Part shown: positions 21,690 through 33,057 of the stretch, one piece after another
Numbering within the stretch: the stretch's first letter is position 1
Layout of the letters: the number at the start of each line of letters is the position of its first letter
Assembly (NCBI GenBank): GCA_009739215.1
Contig: VSJF01000001.1
Coordinates: 620,001-684,000 of the forward strand
Direction: 5' to 3'
Length of the DNA: 64,000 bases
Source of the DNA: Floccularia luteovirens
Lineage: Eukaryota; Basidiomycota; Agaricomycetes; Agaricales; Squamanitaceae
Translations under genes and position numbers: made by a program
Notes under the pieces: generated by a model
Seen by the model: the letters and a program-made list of their open reading frames with translations, nothing else
Told to the model about the DNA's origin: nothing
Databases searched by the model: none

Positions 21690-23521
21690 CTATATAGCAA
21701 TTGCCACCCACCCAACATGCACAGATTGAGAATGTATCTGATATTTATATGGATGAACCTTCATAGCCACAATGGCCTCCAAAGAGACTGGATGACTATT
21801 TACTTTCAGAGTCCATATCTCTTCAACAATTTGCAGAGGCTAATGATCATTTAATGACTATGATCACTACTGCTAAGTTATCTACAAACACTAATACTGG
21901 CATGCCAACATCACTAGTAGAAACCCAACCCAATGAGATGGGGCTCTTCAGGAGATACAAATCACTATCCTCATAGGATCCTGATGATGAAGTCACTATC
22001 CACCATGTTGCAGATGCATTAACTTTCATCAAGAAAAAACTATCCTCTTCTTTGACCAATCCCATTACAGTCTTTGAACCACAATCAGCTATGATTGCAA
22101 ATTCAGCAACTCCATCCCATTTATCTCCTACAACTATACAGTTGTCTCCATTTGTGCCATTTCTTAATGCCACTATCTTTTGTCTGATGAACTAGTTTTA
22201 TCAAATAGGATCAAAAACTCTTGCAAGTCTCAATAAACTAGTCTATGACATCATACTAGTGCCAGACTTCAAAATATCAGACCTAGAAGGGTTTAATGTA
22301 GCAAGGAAGAGCCAGAGACTCAACATTTATGACATATCTAGCAACAATCTCCCTGAGCCTTTGTTACAACAGAGTGTTACAATAAATAAGGACACCAATG
22401 ACAAGTGGCTTGAATCAGCAATCAAGCTCCCTCTACCACTTACTCATGTATATCACAATTCTAAGAAAAGTGCACCTACCATTGACATCAATGTGTTATA
22501 CCAAGATCTCCTTCAACTGGTCCATTTTGAAGTTGAATATTATGCAGCTGAAAACTACCATTGGCATGGGTATGAAGAATACTAGAAACCATTAAAGAAT
22601 GATCCTCCTCAACATATATATAGTAAGGCTTATACTTCAATTGCCTTCCTGAAACTTGAGGATGAAATCAAACCAGTACCTGGCTATTCCCTAGAGACAG
22701 CAGTTGTTCCTCTTATACTCTACTCTAATTCAACACATCCTGCACAATTTGGCACAGCCTCACTGTGGCCGATTTATGTTTGGTTTAGAAACCTTTCAAA
22801 ATATACCCACTTCATAGGCAATATTATTCTCAGCCCACTATTTAGCATATATACTCTCACTCCCCAATCTTTTTCAGGACTACTACTTCACTCATTTTGA
22901 CAAATTGGCACCTACCCCTATTCTCACACATCTCAAGAGGGATCTTATGCAAGTAGTGTGGAAGTTGTTGATTACCCCCAAATTTATAAAAGCATATGAG
23001 AAAGGGATAATCATAAAATGTGGTGATAGTATATGGAAGTAGTTGTACTCACAATTCTTCTCATATTTGGCTGACTATCTAGAGAGGTATATTTCTTTTT
23101 TTTAAAGGAATGTAGTTATATGCCTCATCTATTGGTTTTGCTACAGAATTTTACTAGCTGGAATAAAATTCATGAGTGAACACCTCTGCACAATGTGCAA
23201 AGTTATGAGGAAAGCAGTAAAGTCCATAGGGATGTAAATGCATGATCTTGTATAGTCACAATTACTTCATATTGACTCCATTATATGCCAAAGAAAAATA
23301 ATCACAGCCCAAAGACTCATCTATATTAAAGAATACATTGTCAATGGAAAAGTAATTGACAAGACTCTTGGGGAATTGATGTGTCCATTGCAGGTAGGTG
23401 AATCTAGGTAGTCATTATTCTATCATATATATTTAAGGCTTTGACACTGTAGAATGCTTTTTTCAAATAGTCTTTTACCCTACAAGTTTAACTACTATCA
23501 TCAACTCATCAGCAAATCTCA
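21690..23521 (+). pseudogene. Plavaka-type (CACTA-like) transposase relic
   Basis: Plus-strand blocks in order: MGLFRRYKS (~21935), SPFVPFLNATIFCLMN (~22150), ASLNKLVYDIILVPDFKIS, the open segment 22259-22585 (LEGFNVARKSQRLNIYDIS), PPQHIYSKAYTSIAFL, LETAVVPLILYSNSTHPAQF with GTASLWPIYVWFRNLSKY, LTHLKRDLMQVVWKLLITPK (~22915), FIKAYEKGIIIKCGDS, QFFSYLADY, and after intron-like gaps HLCTMCKVM and VNGKVIDKTLGELMCP (~23350). The FGTASLWPIY, LTHLKRDLM and YSADY-like order is that of the Plavaka transposases of basidiomycetes. Stops and frame breaks are frequent, and the C-terminal half is cut off by repeat J at 23522. No terminal repeats of the element were found. Confidence 0.75.
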
Positions 23522-24040
23522 GGTCTGCTATGGCTTGCTATGGAGTGCTCTATAGCACCATAGCAACTGTAGCAGCTATAGCATGGGATTATAAGCTACA
23601 GAGCACTTCACAGCATCTATAGATAGGCTGTAGCAGTGCTGTAGCACTTCATAGATAGGCTGTAGTATGCTGTAGTAGTGTTGTAGCACTCTATAGATGG
23701 ATTATATAAGCAATCTATGATTGGTATATGCTATGCAATACTATGGAGCTGCTATAGAGCACTATGGAGCACTATGGAGTGCTCTATAGCAAGCTATAGA
23801 TAATATTTTTTATTTGTATTTGTATTTGTATTTATTTATTTTATTTGTTTATTCATATCTATATATTTATAATTATATTAATTACATAATATAACACTAT
23901 ATGTGACTACACAAAGATAAATAAAAAATAACATAATAAAAACATATATAAAAACATAAAAAAACATGACAAAAAAATTAAAAAATAGAAAAAACATTAA
24001 AAAAAACATAGAAAAACATTGAAAAAAATGTGATTGAAGA
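23522..24040 (-). repeat. Repeat J, reverse copy truncating the Plavaka relic
   Basis: Reverse complement of 10440-11026: CTATAG-rich end first (ctatggcttgctatggagtg), then the AT-only core and a shorter tract of aaaaacat words. The shared edge next to ggtctgctatgg in both copies suggests a true element end. Confidence 0.7.
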
Positions 24041-24412
24041 TGTTGTGACAGCATGATCACATGATGGATTACATAATTCATCAGGCAATATGTCACATGA
24101 TGTGTCACATGACTACATTCACATATCCCCCATGCCCTATGCATCATGTATAATATGACTAAGCATGTTCTACAATCCTTCTATGAGGTTCTATGCCCTA
24201 GACATATGATTATATAGAACAATGCACAGACTATTATATACAAATAGGTACATATAGTAGAACTGTATATAAGGACGATACCTTCTTTTATAATAGATGG
24301 TCCTTTCTAGATAAGTAGTAGTATACTAACTAAGTGTAAGATTAAGTAAGCACAAAGATAAGAGCATAAGTCTCTATTACTGTGCACTGCACAGATGGCT
24401 GCTGTTACAATA
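24041..24412 (+). repeat. LTR related to families B/F (here L), 3' end cut by copia D
   Basis: Starts TGTTGTGACAGCATGATCACAT and runs to ..GATGGCTGC. The expected TCAACA end is missing because LTR D starts at 24413. Contains TATATAAGGACG and the recurrent ggattacataattcatcag segment. Confidence 0.8.
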
Positions 24413-24679
24413 CTCTAGTCCTACACACCCTAGACACTACTACATAGATAATACATAAAGATATAATAAGTAGAGTAGAAGTTATAGTAGTGAAGTGGGG
24501 GAAAGGAAGAATAGGGGAGTGGCATCAGACCAGTGGCCTTATATATTGTACCAGGGACACCTGGTACACAAACAAGGCCAAACTACTAGGTGGTCTGTGC
24601 ACACTCTCCAAACATATATAAGGAGGCACTTCTGCCTACTTTTCCCCCAAACCAAATACACACTGTTTTCACTCAAACA

Positions 24680-24697
24680 GGTTATGGGCCCTCAGCT
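24680..24697 (+). promoter_or_regulatory. Primer-binding site of copia D, half-tRNA initiator-Met type
   Basis: ggttatgggccctcagct, identical to the site at 2786 and again complementary to the initiator tRNA-Met anticodon arm. Confidence 0.75.
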
Positions 24698-25239
24698 CTG
24701 ACTGTGCTATTTATCACTTTCCTTATCCTGTCCTCACCTATCACCTATCACCTCTGATACACCAGTGACTGCTCTCTTGCCCCTCTTTTCTTTTGACTCT
24801 AAGTTTGACTACTAATACTAGTCAGTCCATAGTAGTCAGTCCATAGTAGTTAGTAGGGACAAAAGACCATTCCCAGGTGGTCTCTTTAGTGAACTGTTGG
24901 GTCTGTGCACTTCAGTGGGCCAGATTTCATCCTACCTCCAAAATATTCTGGTAGTCATTCCAGTGATTGGGGAGGAGTAACAACTGCACAGAAGTTTAAA
25001 GATGTTGACTTGCACACACTGGTGATTGAAGAAGCCCCAGGACCTCATTATATTCCCCACCAACACTCTCTTTATTTTTTTTTAATCACCTTTCCTAAAC
25101 CTACCCTTTTCTTTTTCTTAGCAGTTACTGGAACCCTACCTTTTTCAAGGACTTGGTTGCATTCTAGTTGACTTGCTTAGTTTGCATCTTTTACTCTCCT
25201 CTTTTCTGCCTATTTTTTCCATATCCCTTTATTGTCTCT

Positions 25240-26308
25240 TGCAATAGGAGGACCAGACATTCAAAAACTGGGACTTACCAACTATAATTCAGTGGGGTGG
25301 AGAAATCCAAGCATGGCTCAGGTCTGAACAGCTTTGGCACATTGTTAGTGGCCAAAAGTCTAGACCTGATGCCAAGGAGTCTTCCCCACTATTATGAGTT
25401 GCAACTGCAGAGACAGGATGATTGGGATAATAAGGCCCAGAAAGCTGCTGGGTGGCTATACCTCACAGTAGAACCATCTCAGAGAGTGCATCTGAAAGGG
25501 ATAGAGCATGACCCTGTTGCCATTTGGGAAGCCTTAAGATCTGTGCACCTCCAGCAAAAGCCTGGTGCCAGATTTAATGTATATGATGACTTGTTCAGCA
25601 TCTAGAAAAACAGATGAAGAGTCTTTGCAGTCACTTGCAAATAGAGTTGATGCAGTAATGCAACAGATTTCAAATCTGAGACCTGAATCCTTCACTCTGC
25701 AACAGCTGGATGAGGAGTTATTGTGCATGGCTATGATTAGAGCTTTATCAGAAGAGTACAGTCACTTTGTGTCATCCTTGATGCTTAGTGACAAACTGGA
25801 TAAAGCTTCTATCACCCAGGCATTCCACACTGAGGAAACTCAGAGAACAAGGAGATCTGCATCTCAAGTCTCAGAGGTTGCAAATAAAGTGGCTACCAAT
25901 TACAAGGGCAAGCAGAAGCAGTCCAGCTCTGCCCCCACCACTTATCCTCCTTGTCTTTTTTGTGGCAAAATGGGTCACTCTTTTAAGAGATGCAATCTAT
26001 TTCTAGCTGAACAGGCAAAGGCAAAGGCAGCAAATCCACAGGAATCAGCAGGAAAGGCAAGTATCTTTTCACAAGTACAATTAGATAATCCTCTTTCCCA
26101 TCATGCTAATTATGATTGGAATGCAGACTCAGGAGCCACATCCCACATGACTCCACACAAGCATTGGCTCAGGGATTACAAACCCTATCATATATCTATT
26201 AGACTAGCTGATAACACCACCATATATTCTTCTGGTATTAGAAGCATTTTATTCAGACCATTTATCAATAGTGTGGAAACACAATCTCTTTTATTTACTA
26301 GAGTTCTT
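25240..26308 (+). pseudogene. Copia D gag and protease start
   Basis: Homologous to 3381-4440. The start ATG appears as ATA and one extra T near 25277 shifts the frame; from 25565 the frame is open. It contains YDDLFSI, the zinc knuckle CLFCGKMGHSFKRC and the protease box DSGATSHMT (~26128). It keeps CAG, CAA and TGG codons where the family C copy has stops, so it serves as the less mutated reference. Confidence 0.8.
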
Positions 26309-26727
26309 TGTTAAAGTTAGTAGATGCCATAATACAGGCATTAGTAAAGTATTAGTTCGCACTTTGTGCACTTTAATGTAAATGCCACAATAGTGGCATT
26401 AGTAAAATACTTTCATTTCAGCACTTTTACACTTAGTTTACATTTCTTAATGTTTCTGCTTTTGTTTTGTAGTTGTAGGTCCACTGAGTGTTGCAAAACA
26501 CTCAAACGCGATATAGTGGACACTATTTATCATGCCTTATGGTTTCCTGGGTACAACAGGACCAAACAAGTGTGCTTTCCTTATGTATCTAGAGATAGAT
26601 ACTAGATACTTGCTGAAAACAAAGTTAATCATATTACACTTGTTTGAATGCATTTTAGAGAGGTTTCTTGCATTGTATCTGACTGCTTACAGTAGTACAA
26701 TTGCAGAGTTCGGTTTGAACTTCAACA
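26309..26727 (+). repeat. LTR family A, copy 3
   Basis: 419 bp from TGTTAAAGTTAG to CTTCAACA, near-identical to 469-885. It joins a truncated copia D (left) to a fragment of LTR B (right) without a target duplication. Confidence 0.92.
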
Positions 26728-26966
26728 GGGGCATAGTACAAAGTACAAGATCCTTATATATAGTTTTACTATATGTGCATATTTGTAAATAGTGGTCTAT
26801 GCTAGATAGTTTCATAAGTCACATGTTCCTTGTAGAATGTTGTAGAACATCAAAGAACATGCTTAGTCATAATGCATGTGACATATAAAGCATATGATGA
26901 GTGAGTCACATGACTAGGTCATATGACATATCACGTTACATGAATCATGTGATCCTTCATGTGATA
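26728..26966 (-). repeat. Fragment of LTR family B
   Basis: Reverse complement of roughly 11278-11517 with high identity, including the E-box array (gtcacatgacta, gtcatatgac, atcacgtta). Both ends are truncated. Confidence 0.85.
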
Positions 26967-27303
26967 GTCAATAAGACTTATAATTTTAGGTGTTCTAAGA
27001 TTTTCTAGAGAAATGAGTCATAGACTTCAACTTATTTTAAGTGAGCTATTACAACCCTGATGGTGGATGCAGAGTAATGCTTTAGCTTAATCTCAAATCT
27101 AGATCTTGTACTTCAATCTTACTTTTATGAGTTTGCTTAACTTCTTGATTGTGAGTCTAGGAGCAGACCTATGTCTAGACAATTAAGTCATAGTCAAGTA
27201 TTTATATATGTAACAGATAGACATATTTTTTACTAAGTTGTGAGAGTCAAGATCTCTTTAACAACTCATTGAAGTGTTTCTATTGTGCTAAAGTAAAGCA
27301 GCA
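26967..27303. repeat. Repeat X, outer copy, left part
   Basis: Colinear with 28375-28735 inside the element to the right (shared words gacaattaagtcatagtcaa, gagagtcaagatct, gtgagtctaggag). It continues at 33058 beyond the inserted element. No protein recognised. Confidence 0.75.
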
Positions 27304-27308
27304 TATAG

Positions 27309-27611
27309 TGTTGAGCAGCCATGTGTGCAAGACACTGTGGAGGAACTCAAAGTCTTACCTTGTGCTTACTCAGATCACACCTTAGGGTTAGTGTTACTAC
27401 TATGACCTATAGAATAGGACAAGGAATCTATTCTGCATAAGAGTATCCTTATATACAGTTCTAGCTATATGTATATATTTGTGTAAGGGTCCATGACATG
27501 ATGCATAGGGCATAGGGCATAGGGCATATGTGAGTGTAGTCATGTGACATATCACCTGACTCATCATCTGATGAATTATGTAATCCATCATGTGATCGTG
27601 CTGTTGCAACA
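27309..27611 (-). repeat. 3' LTR of the 5.74-kb element (family F)
   Basis: 303 bp, tgttgagcagcc to gttgcaaca. Where it differs from its partner it mostly has A or T against G or C (gtatcc/gtgtcc, gatgaa/gacgaa). Confidence 0.92.
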
Positions 27612-30600
27612 CACCTCTTCACTTAGTACACTATGTGATGAGATAACTTGAATCATTTAGGTTCTAAGTGGATACTTAAAAGTATGAAAGTCAGCAACCA
27701 GATCACCTAAGCTTAGTGCTACTAGTCTGCAATTGAATCAGCAAGATGAGCATATACAAGCAGTTTGGAATATTTTGTAGTGCGACTGGGTAAAAGGATG
27801 CAAGCCAAGTCTGCGAATATTCAAGCAAGGTGTGAAGTATTTTAGCGACCTGCAAATGTAGCTTCAAGCAGAGCTACTTTGTGTTTTATCAAGCAAGTGT
27901 GATCAAATCAGCAGTGCAATAGTCCAGGGAGCAGTAAGTGGTGCTTCACTCTTAGAGAAAAGATAAATAAGACAATGGAAAGTGATTTAATTAGCTTAAT
28001 CCACTGAATAGAAACTCAATACCAAGTTTGCGATTTCTGCAACTAAGTCAAGCAAGAATTCTAGCATGTCAGCATCGTTTGAGCGACCTTAGTAGAGAAT
28101 CAAGGGTGCACTTTTATTTCTGTCAGCAGATGCGCTAAGAGCAGCAATTGCGACATTATGTTGAAAGGCTAAAACTCAATGGAAATGGGGCTTACAAGGA
28201 TTATGGACCTCCAATGCTCTGTTTGTTTTGATACATTTTTCTTAAAATCTGCAGCTAGATTTGACCCTAGTATTATCGGGTGTTATCTCGAGTATTGACT
28301 AGATTTCAACTTGTTAGTTTATAGTCTTTAGCGCTGATTTGCTATATTGTTTTTTAAAGTCTTTCCAGATTGGGTATAGCTTTTACCAATAAGACTTGAT
28401 TTCAAGATTTTCTAAGATGGTCTAGAGAGACGAGATAAATCTCAAACAATTAAGTGAGCCTTTCAACATCTCTGATGGTGGAGACGGAGTAACATCATCA
28501 GCATCAATCTCAATCTAGGTCTTATAGATCTTTACTTTTCAATTCTCTTTAACTTCTTGTTTACGAGTCTAGGAGAAGACCCAATGTCTGGACAATTAAG
28601 TCATAGTCAACAACCTCTCACAGGCGACAAGACAGACATATTTGTACTAGATTATGAGAGTCAAGATCTTATCAATAATCTATCAAGTATTTCTTTTGCA
28701 CTTTATAGTAATGAGCTGCATAAAGATTTACTTCCTTTGTGTCCTTAACATCATATCTTTTGATTTCTTCTAGCATATCTTAGAAGTTTAGTAGCTTCTT
28801 TGAAGTGCGAGATATCAGGTGATAGAGTTATGCATTTGTTGTAACTATCAGACATAGTTACTTGCATCATTCGTTCTTCTTATCATCCTCAACCTTGGTG
28901 TAGGTATCTTATCCAGTAAACATTTCATTTGAGCAAGTATAGAGTAGTATGAATTTCTCTATCTGCATCAAGAACTAATAACTTAGATTTGCATAAAAAT
29001 GGTGTGAACCAAATGGTGAAAATATCGACGATGCAAAGCTTTAATTATCGCACTTAGAGCTGCGAGTGCAAAGTTTGTTCACCCCTCATCCTGAGCTAGT
29101 AGGCTCATTGTGAATACAAAATCCATCTCCTAGTGATATTATCAGGGAGTCAACATTTAGTATGAGCAAGGTTGGCCAGAAAGGACAGGATGCCATTTCT
29201 TTGCCTATTTCCAGAGTGGTTTGCTGGAAATTCCTTGTCAATGGACTCTGAAACCTGAATCCAGTAATTAAACCAGAGGTTTTATGCGACCATATCATAA
29301 ATCACTTTCGTGACTAGAGAGCTTTTTATGTCTCAACCAGATTACTCTAGCAAGGTGTGAAATATTTCAGTGACCTGTGAATTATATCCATATCTGCAGC
29401 TTGGTATAGCATTGATATTCCTGTTGGGAGACTAAAGTGGATAGGAGTCTCATCAGACTCTCCTATGGATTAGGATGTTGGTGTCCTTGGGACAAATTGG
29501 GAGAATTTTTTGCAACAAGTAATATTTTAGTCTGCAATCAACTAAGTTCTCAACCAATTGTCTTAGGTATTTCCCTAAGTTTAATGTTTGGATATCGGAT
29601 TCAATAGATAATCGAATGTTTGTGAGAGGGCGAGATAACTCAAAGCCATCACGGATGGATCTTATCTTATGATGTAAATTTGCTCATTTCAGATTTGGAT
29701 TTTTAAGTGAGAGTTATTGTCATGGATTTGCTTTTTAGGGCAATAGTCCATATCTCCATTTCTGGATGTTCAAAAAATCGTCATCAACTCCTTGGAGCAA
29801 TTAAATCATCTGTAATTAACAGAGAGACAATAGTTGAATCCACTTCAATAAGATTTGAGGTAGAAAGAATTTCCGATCTTAACCATTTAGATTTAGATCA
29901 TTTAAAGTTACTTTGACTTCCATCAGTATTTGGATATGAAGTATGGGCGATACGCTAGGACACTTAAGTCTTCTAGTCGATTTATATGCTGCCAAAATTG
30001 CGCAAGAAATGCAGCAATCCAGTGATACTGTGTCATGCGAGTTATGCATCAAATGGATGGTTACCCCTTTCACCAATCAGCAAAGTATTGGTTCATTTCA
30101 TAATATACCCCTTCAAGTAGATGAATGCATAGGCAGCTTGGTGTAGCACCACAAGCATGAGACTAATTGTAGTCATCAAGGGAGAGATTCTACTTTGATA
30201 CTTGCAATAATGAAATCTGCTTAAATATCAGTATAGTTGACCAATGCAGAAGCTGTGTTTCAAGCTTGGGAAGGAAAGTCTTACGCATTTAGCTTTCCCC
30301 AGAGCAATACTACGACAGAATGGATGATCTGTTCCAATTCTAAAGGTGTGGATTTTTATCTATGCTCAAATACTCTTAGAGTCTCTGTAGTAGAGAATCC
30401 AATCATCTATGATAAAGTCATCAACCATAATAATAGGAGGCAATCTCTACTATAAAATATAGGAGATATCAATGAGCAATGGAATGTTTGTGCTCAAAGC
30501 AGCATCACCATTATGAATTTCACCAATGCTAGATAAAGAAAGCATACTTTTATATTTTTGTGACTACGTCAAGCAAGAAAAAGACATGTCATGTCATCAT

Positions 30601-31099
30601 TGATATACTCTCATCTTTCGACAGAGAGAACTCTTTGAGAGCAAGTAGTGGCTCAATCATTGAGTAGAAAAGGATCTCCTTGGAGATTAACTCTCCTTTA
30701 TCACTACGCTTATTCAGCGGTATAACTACTTGTGATGAGTTAGTCTGAATAATAGTTCTCAAGCAAGTTTTTGGATAAAACTGTGATAACTATTAGGTAC
30801 TTTGGAGCTAGTGTTATGCTTCAACAAAGTCCATATTATTCATTTATGTGACTTAATCTAAAAAGATCTCTAACAATTGTATAAATTGGAGCTCTCTGCT
30901 TTTCTCAATCAACTTGAGCATTGTTAAACAAAGTTTTATCATTATACAAAGGATATATGTGACAGAGTAAATAATAGTCTGCCCAGTTACTGCTTGCCAT
31001 TCAGTTTACTCACTGAAGAGAGCACTGTATATCACAATCAACTTTGGATCACTTTGGAGCATTAAGGAGGTACTTGCCTTTCACTCTCATTGCCGGCAT
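27612..31099 (-). other. Internal region of the 5.74-kb element, no recognisable pol, contains repeat X (28375-29690)
   Basis: Both strands were read for protease (DSGA), integrase (HRRF..DDE), YxDD and RNase H boxes; none was found in a sensible order. One isolated minus-strand MVDDFIIDDW near 30410 lacks any RT context. Segment 28375-29690 is a second copy of repeat X. Short plus-strand ORFs (29707-29916, 29943-30146, 30237-30455) have no family I recognise. Confidence 0.6.
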
Positions 31100-32491
31100 C
31101 CAGAGCTTCTAAGACTCTTTCAATGCCTGCAGCTTGTGCAATTTGTTCATCAACTTCCACCTCTGTCTAACCATTAGCGGGACATGGATATTCCCAGTCC
31201 TCAACCTCTGAACCAAGGGATACACTATCATCTGAATCAGACTGTGCCAAATAATGCACTGGTTCAGGGGAGGCGGTTCTTTGATGTTTGGTGGGCAGTT
31301 CACTTACCTCTTCCAGTACTTCTTCTCTTATAGTAAAGGTAGAAGGTTCAACCCTCTCTCACTAGCAAATAAGTCTCCTCATGAGTTCAGAGGTGTCTCG
31401 GCTAACGAGGAAGACCTTGAAGGTCTACAAGTTCCCTACTCCTCTTTAATGAAGAGTATGGAGTTTCAGGATGCTTCAATGCCTGTACTCCTGTGAAGAT
31501 GGTAGCAATGGGTGGAGCATAAAACTTGTGGGGATTTTCCCTAGAGAAAGGAAGGCTTAGGGGTAGGAGCCGACCTCAGTGTCTCCAAACTACCCTCAAA
31601 GGATGAAGGGCCAGCTATGGCCTGACTACTACTTTGAGCAGTCATTCTTGCAGCAGGGGAGTGTGCTGAATCACTGTTCTTTGCCATTTGTTTTTCTTTC
31701 TCTCCACAAGTTTTCTTACCCCCTTGCTTGTGCTACTTCTTCTTGTTTCCACCATCTGGAGAGTCTTCTTTAGAGTTTGATGGTGTAGATGAGAGAAGTA
31801 CAGGGTTGTTCGGGTGTACTACTCTATGCGCTAATCTGCTTGAAGAGACCAAAGTCATCTGAGCATCATAAAGATTCTGGACTGCAGCAGAAATGTCATG
31901 TAGGGTCAAGGTCTGCGCAGTGTATTTTTGCAGCAGTGTTGCTTTGACATTTTGCCAATGGGGTGGTATAGACACCATAGCCCATAGGGCCTGCAATAGT
32001 TCAGGGATAGCGAGGTTTTCATCACCCAGTCTTCTAAATGTCTTGCTAAGGTGGAAGAAATCTGCCTGAGGATCTCCACCACTGAGCTTGAAGAACTTTA
32101 TGTTCTCCGCGAGCTTCAAAGTAGTGCTCAAGCTATGATCCTCGTACCGAGCAACTAACCAAGTCCACAAAGCACAACTAGAGGTACAGCTGTCACGAGC
32201 GGCAAGCCAATTAAGCTCAGGGGATAATCTTGATTTTATACTGCCAAGTGCAGCATCATTTTTGTTATCCCATGTCTACTGCAGCAGGATCATTGTCTCA
32301 GAGACATTGTGTGGATCCTGTGGCAATGGACGACGGCAAGTTCCAGACACCACTGACCATACAGCTGCGTGTTGCAGGTAGGTCATCATGGCACTTTTCC
32401 ACTCAAGCCAACGTACTCCAGCAAATATAAAAGAAACAGCTTGAACGTTGAGCTGATGCAACATTAATTTATAGCTCACCAACAAAAACAA
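31100..32491 (-). pseudogene. Gag of the non-autonomous copia-type element
   Basis: Minus strand: WLEWKSAMMTYLQHAAVWSV, one TAG after MILLQ, then in the same frame TWDNKNDAALGSIKSRLSPE, LVARYEDHSLSTTLKLAENI, FFKLSGGDPQADFFHLSKTF, ALWAMVSIPPHWQNVKATLL and a Lys-rich tail at 31733. Further coding-like blocks follow in other frames (AQSSSQAIAGPSSFEGSLET; SDSDDSVSLGSEVEDWEYPC; EQIAQAAGIERVLEAL). The pattern WxxLxxRYE..KFFxLxxG is the copia gag (UBN2-type) signature. No zinc knuckle was seen. One stop and later frame breaks make this copy defective, though mildly. Confidence 0.7.
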
Positions 32492-32730
32492 CTTTTATTG
32501 AGATAAACATGCAACACACTATATTCCAACTCAGTGTAGAGACACTGTCAAGACACATAAGGCTCGTATAGATTTATTGTCATGAACAACATTCAGACTC
32601 AATCACTTGTAGAGTGGACAAGCCACCAATGCTTCTACCAATTAAGGGAGCATGGGGGAGTCACTTCACAAGAGGTAAGAGCTTTAAGTCACCATCATCA
32701 TAGGCAGTGACAAGCGTGCCATTGAGACTG

Positions 32731-32749
32731 ACAACCGGGGCTCATAACC
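32731..32749 (-). promoter_or_regulatory. Primer-binding site of the 5.74-kb element
   Basis: On the minus strand right after the 5' LTR: ggttatgagccccggttgt. GGGCTCATAACC, its complement, is the anticodon arm of fungal initiator tRNA-Met, so this family too uses a half-tRNA type primer. The sequence differs from the C and D sites at the eighth base. Confidence 0.72.
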
Positions 32750-33052
32750 TGTTGAGCAGCCATGTGTGCAAGACACAGTGGAGAAACTCAAAGTCTTACC
32801 TTGTGCTTACTTAGATCACACCTTAGGGTTAGTGTTACTACTATGACCTATAGAATAGGACAAGGGATCTATTCTGCATAAGAGTGTCCTTATATACAGT
32901 TCTAGCTATATGTACATATTTGTGTAAGGGTCCATGACATGATGCATAGGGCATAGGGCATGGGGCATATGTGAGTGTAGTCATGTGACATATCACCTGA
33001 CTCATCACCTGACGAATTATGTAATCCATCATGTGATCGTGCTGTCGCAACA
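32750..33052 (-). repeat. 5' LTR of the 5.74-kb element (family F)
   Basis: 303 bp. Contains the TATATAAGGACAC box (reverse, near 32895), the E-box-like CATGTGAC, and the ggattacataattcgtcagg segment shared by families B, E, F and L. Confidence 0.92.
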
Positions 33053-33057
33053 TATAG

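Larger units (their letters stand above)
24413..26308 (+). mobile_element. Ty1/copia retrotransposon, family D, truncated after protease
   Basis: 5' LTR 24413-24679 (TGTTACAATACT to ACTCAAACA), primer site 24680-24697, leader, gag from about 25240, protease, then an abrupt stop at 26308 where LTR A begins. Integrase, RT, RNase H and the 3' LTR are absent. The 5-mer before LTR A (ttctt) is not repeated after it, so the loss was by deletion or ectopic recombination, not simple insertion. Confidence 0.85.
27309..33052 (-). mobile_element. Complete non-autonomous copia-type LTR element (LARD-like), 5.74 kb, duplication TATAG
   Basis: On the minus strand: 5' LTR 33052-32750, primer site 32749-32731, gag 32491 to ~31100, a 3.5 kb internal part without recognisable pol, purine tract 27624-27612 (aagtgaagaggtg) and 3' LTR 27611-27309. 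Both LTRs are 303 bp and differ at about ten positions, nearly all transitions. Identical tatag at 27304-27308 and 33053-33057 shows the whole unit inserted at once. The gag type and primer site place it with Ty1/copia; lack of protease, integrase and RT means it must be mobilised in trans. Large size plus missing pol fits the description of a LARD. Confidence 0.8.

Noticed and set aside
21847..22173. Minus-strand ORF of 108 codons
   Set aside because: Opposite the Plavaka relic, whose plus-strand frame has the conserved blocks.
30380..30430. Minus-strand MVDDFIIDDW as a possible RT active site
   Set aside because: No surrounding RT motifs in any frame, so a chance YxDD-like string.
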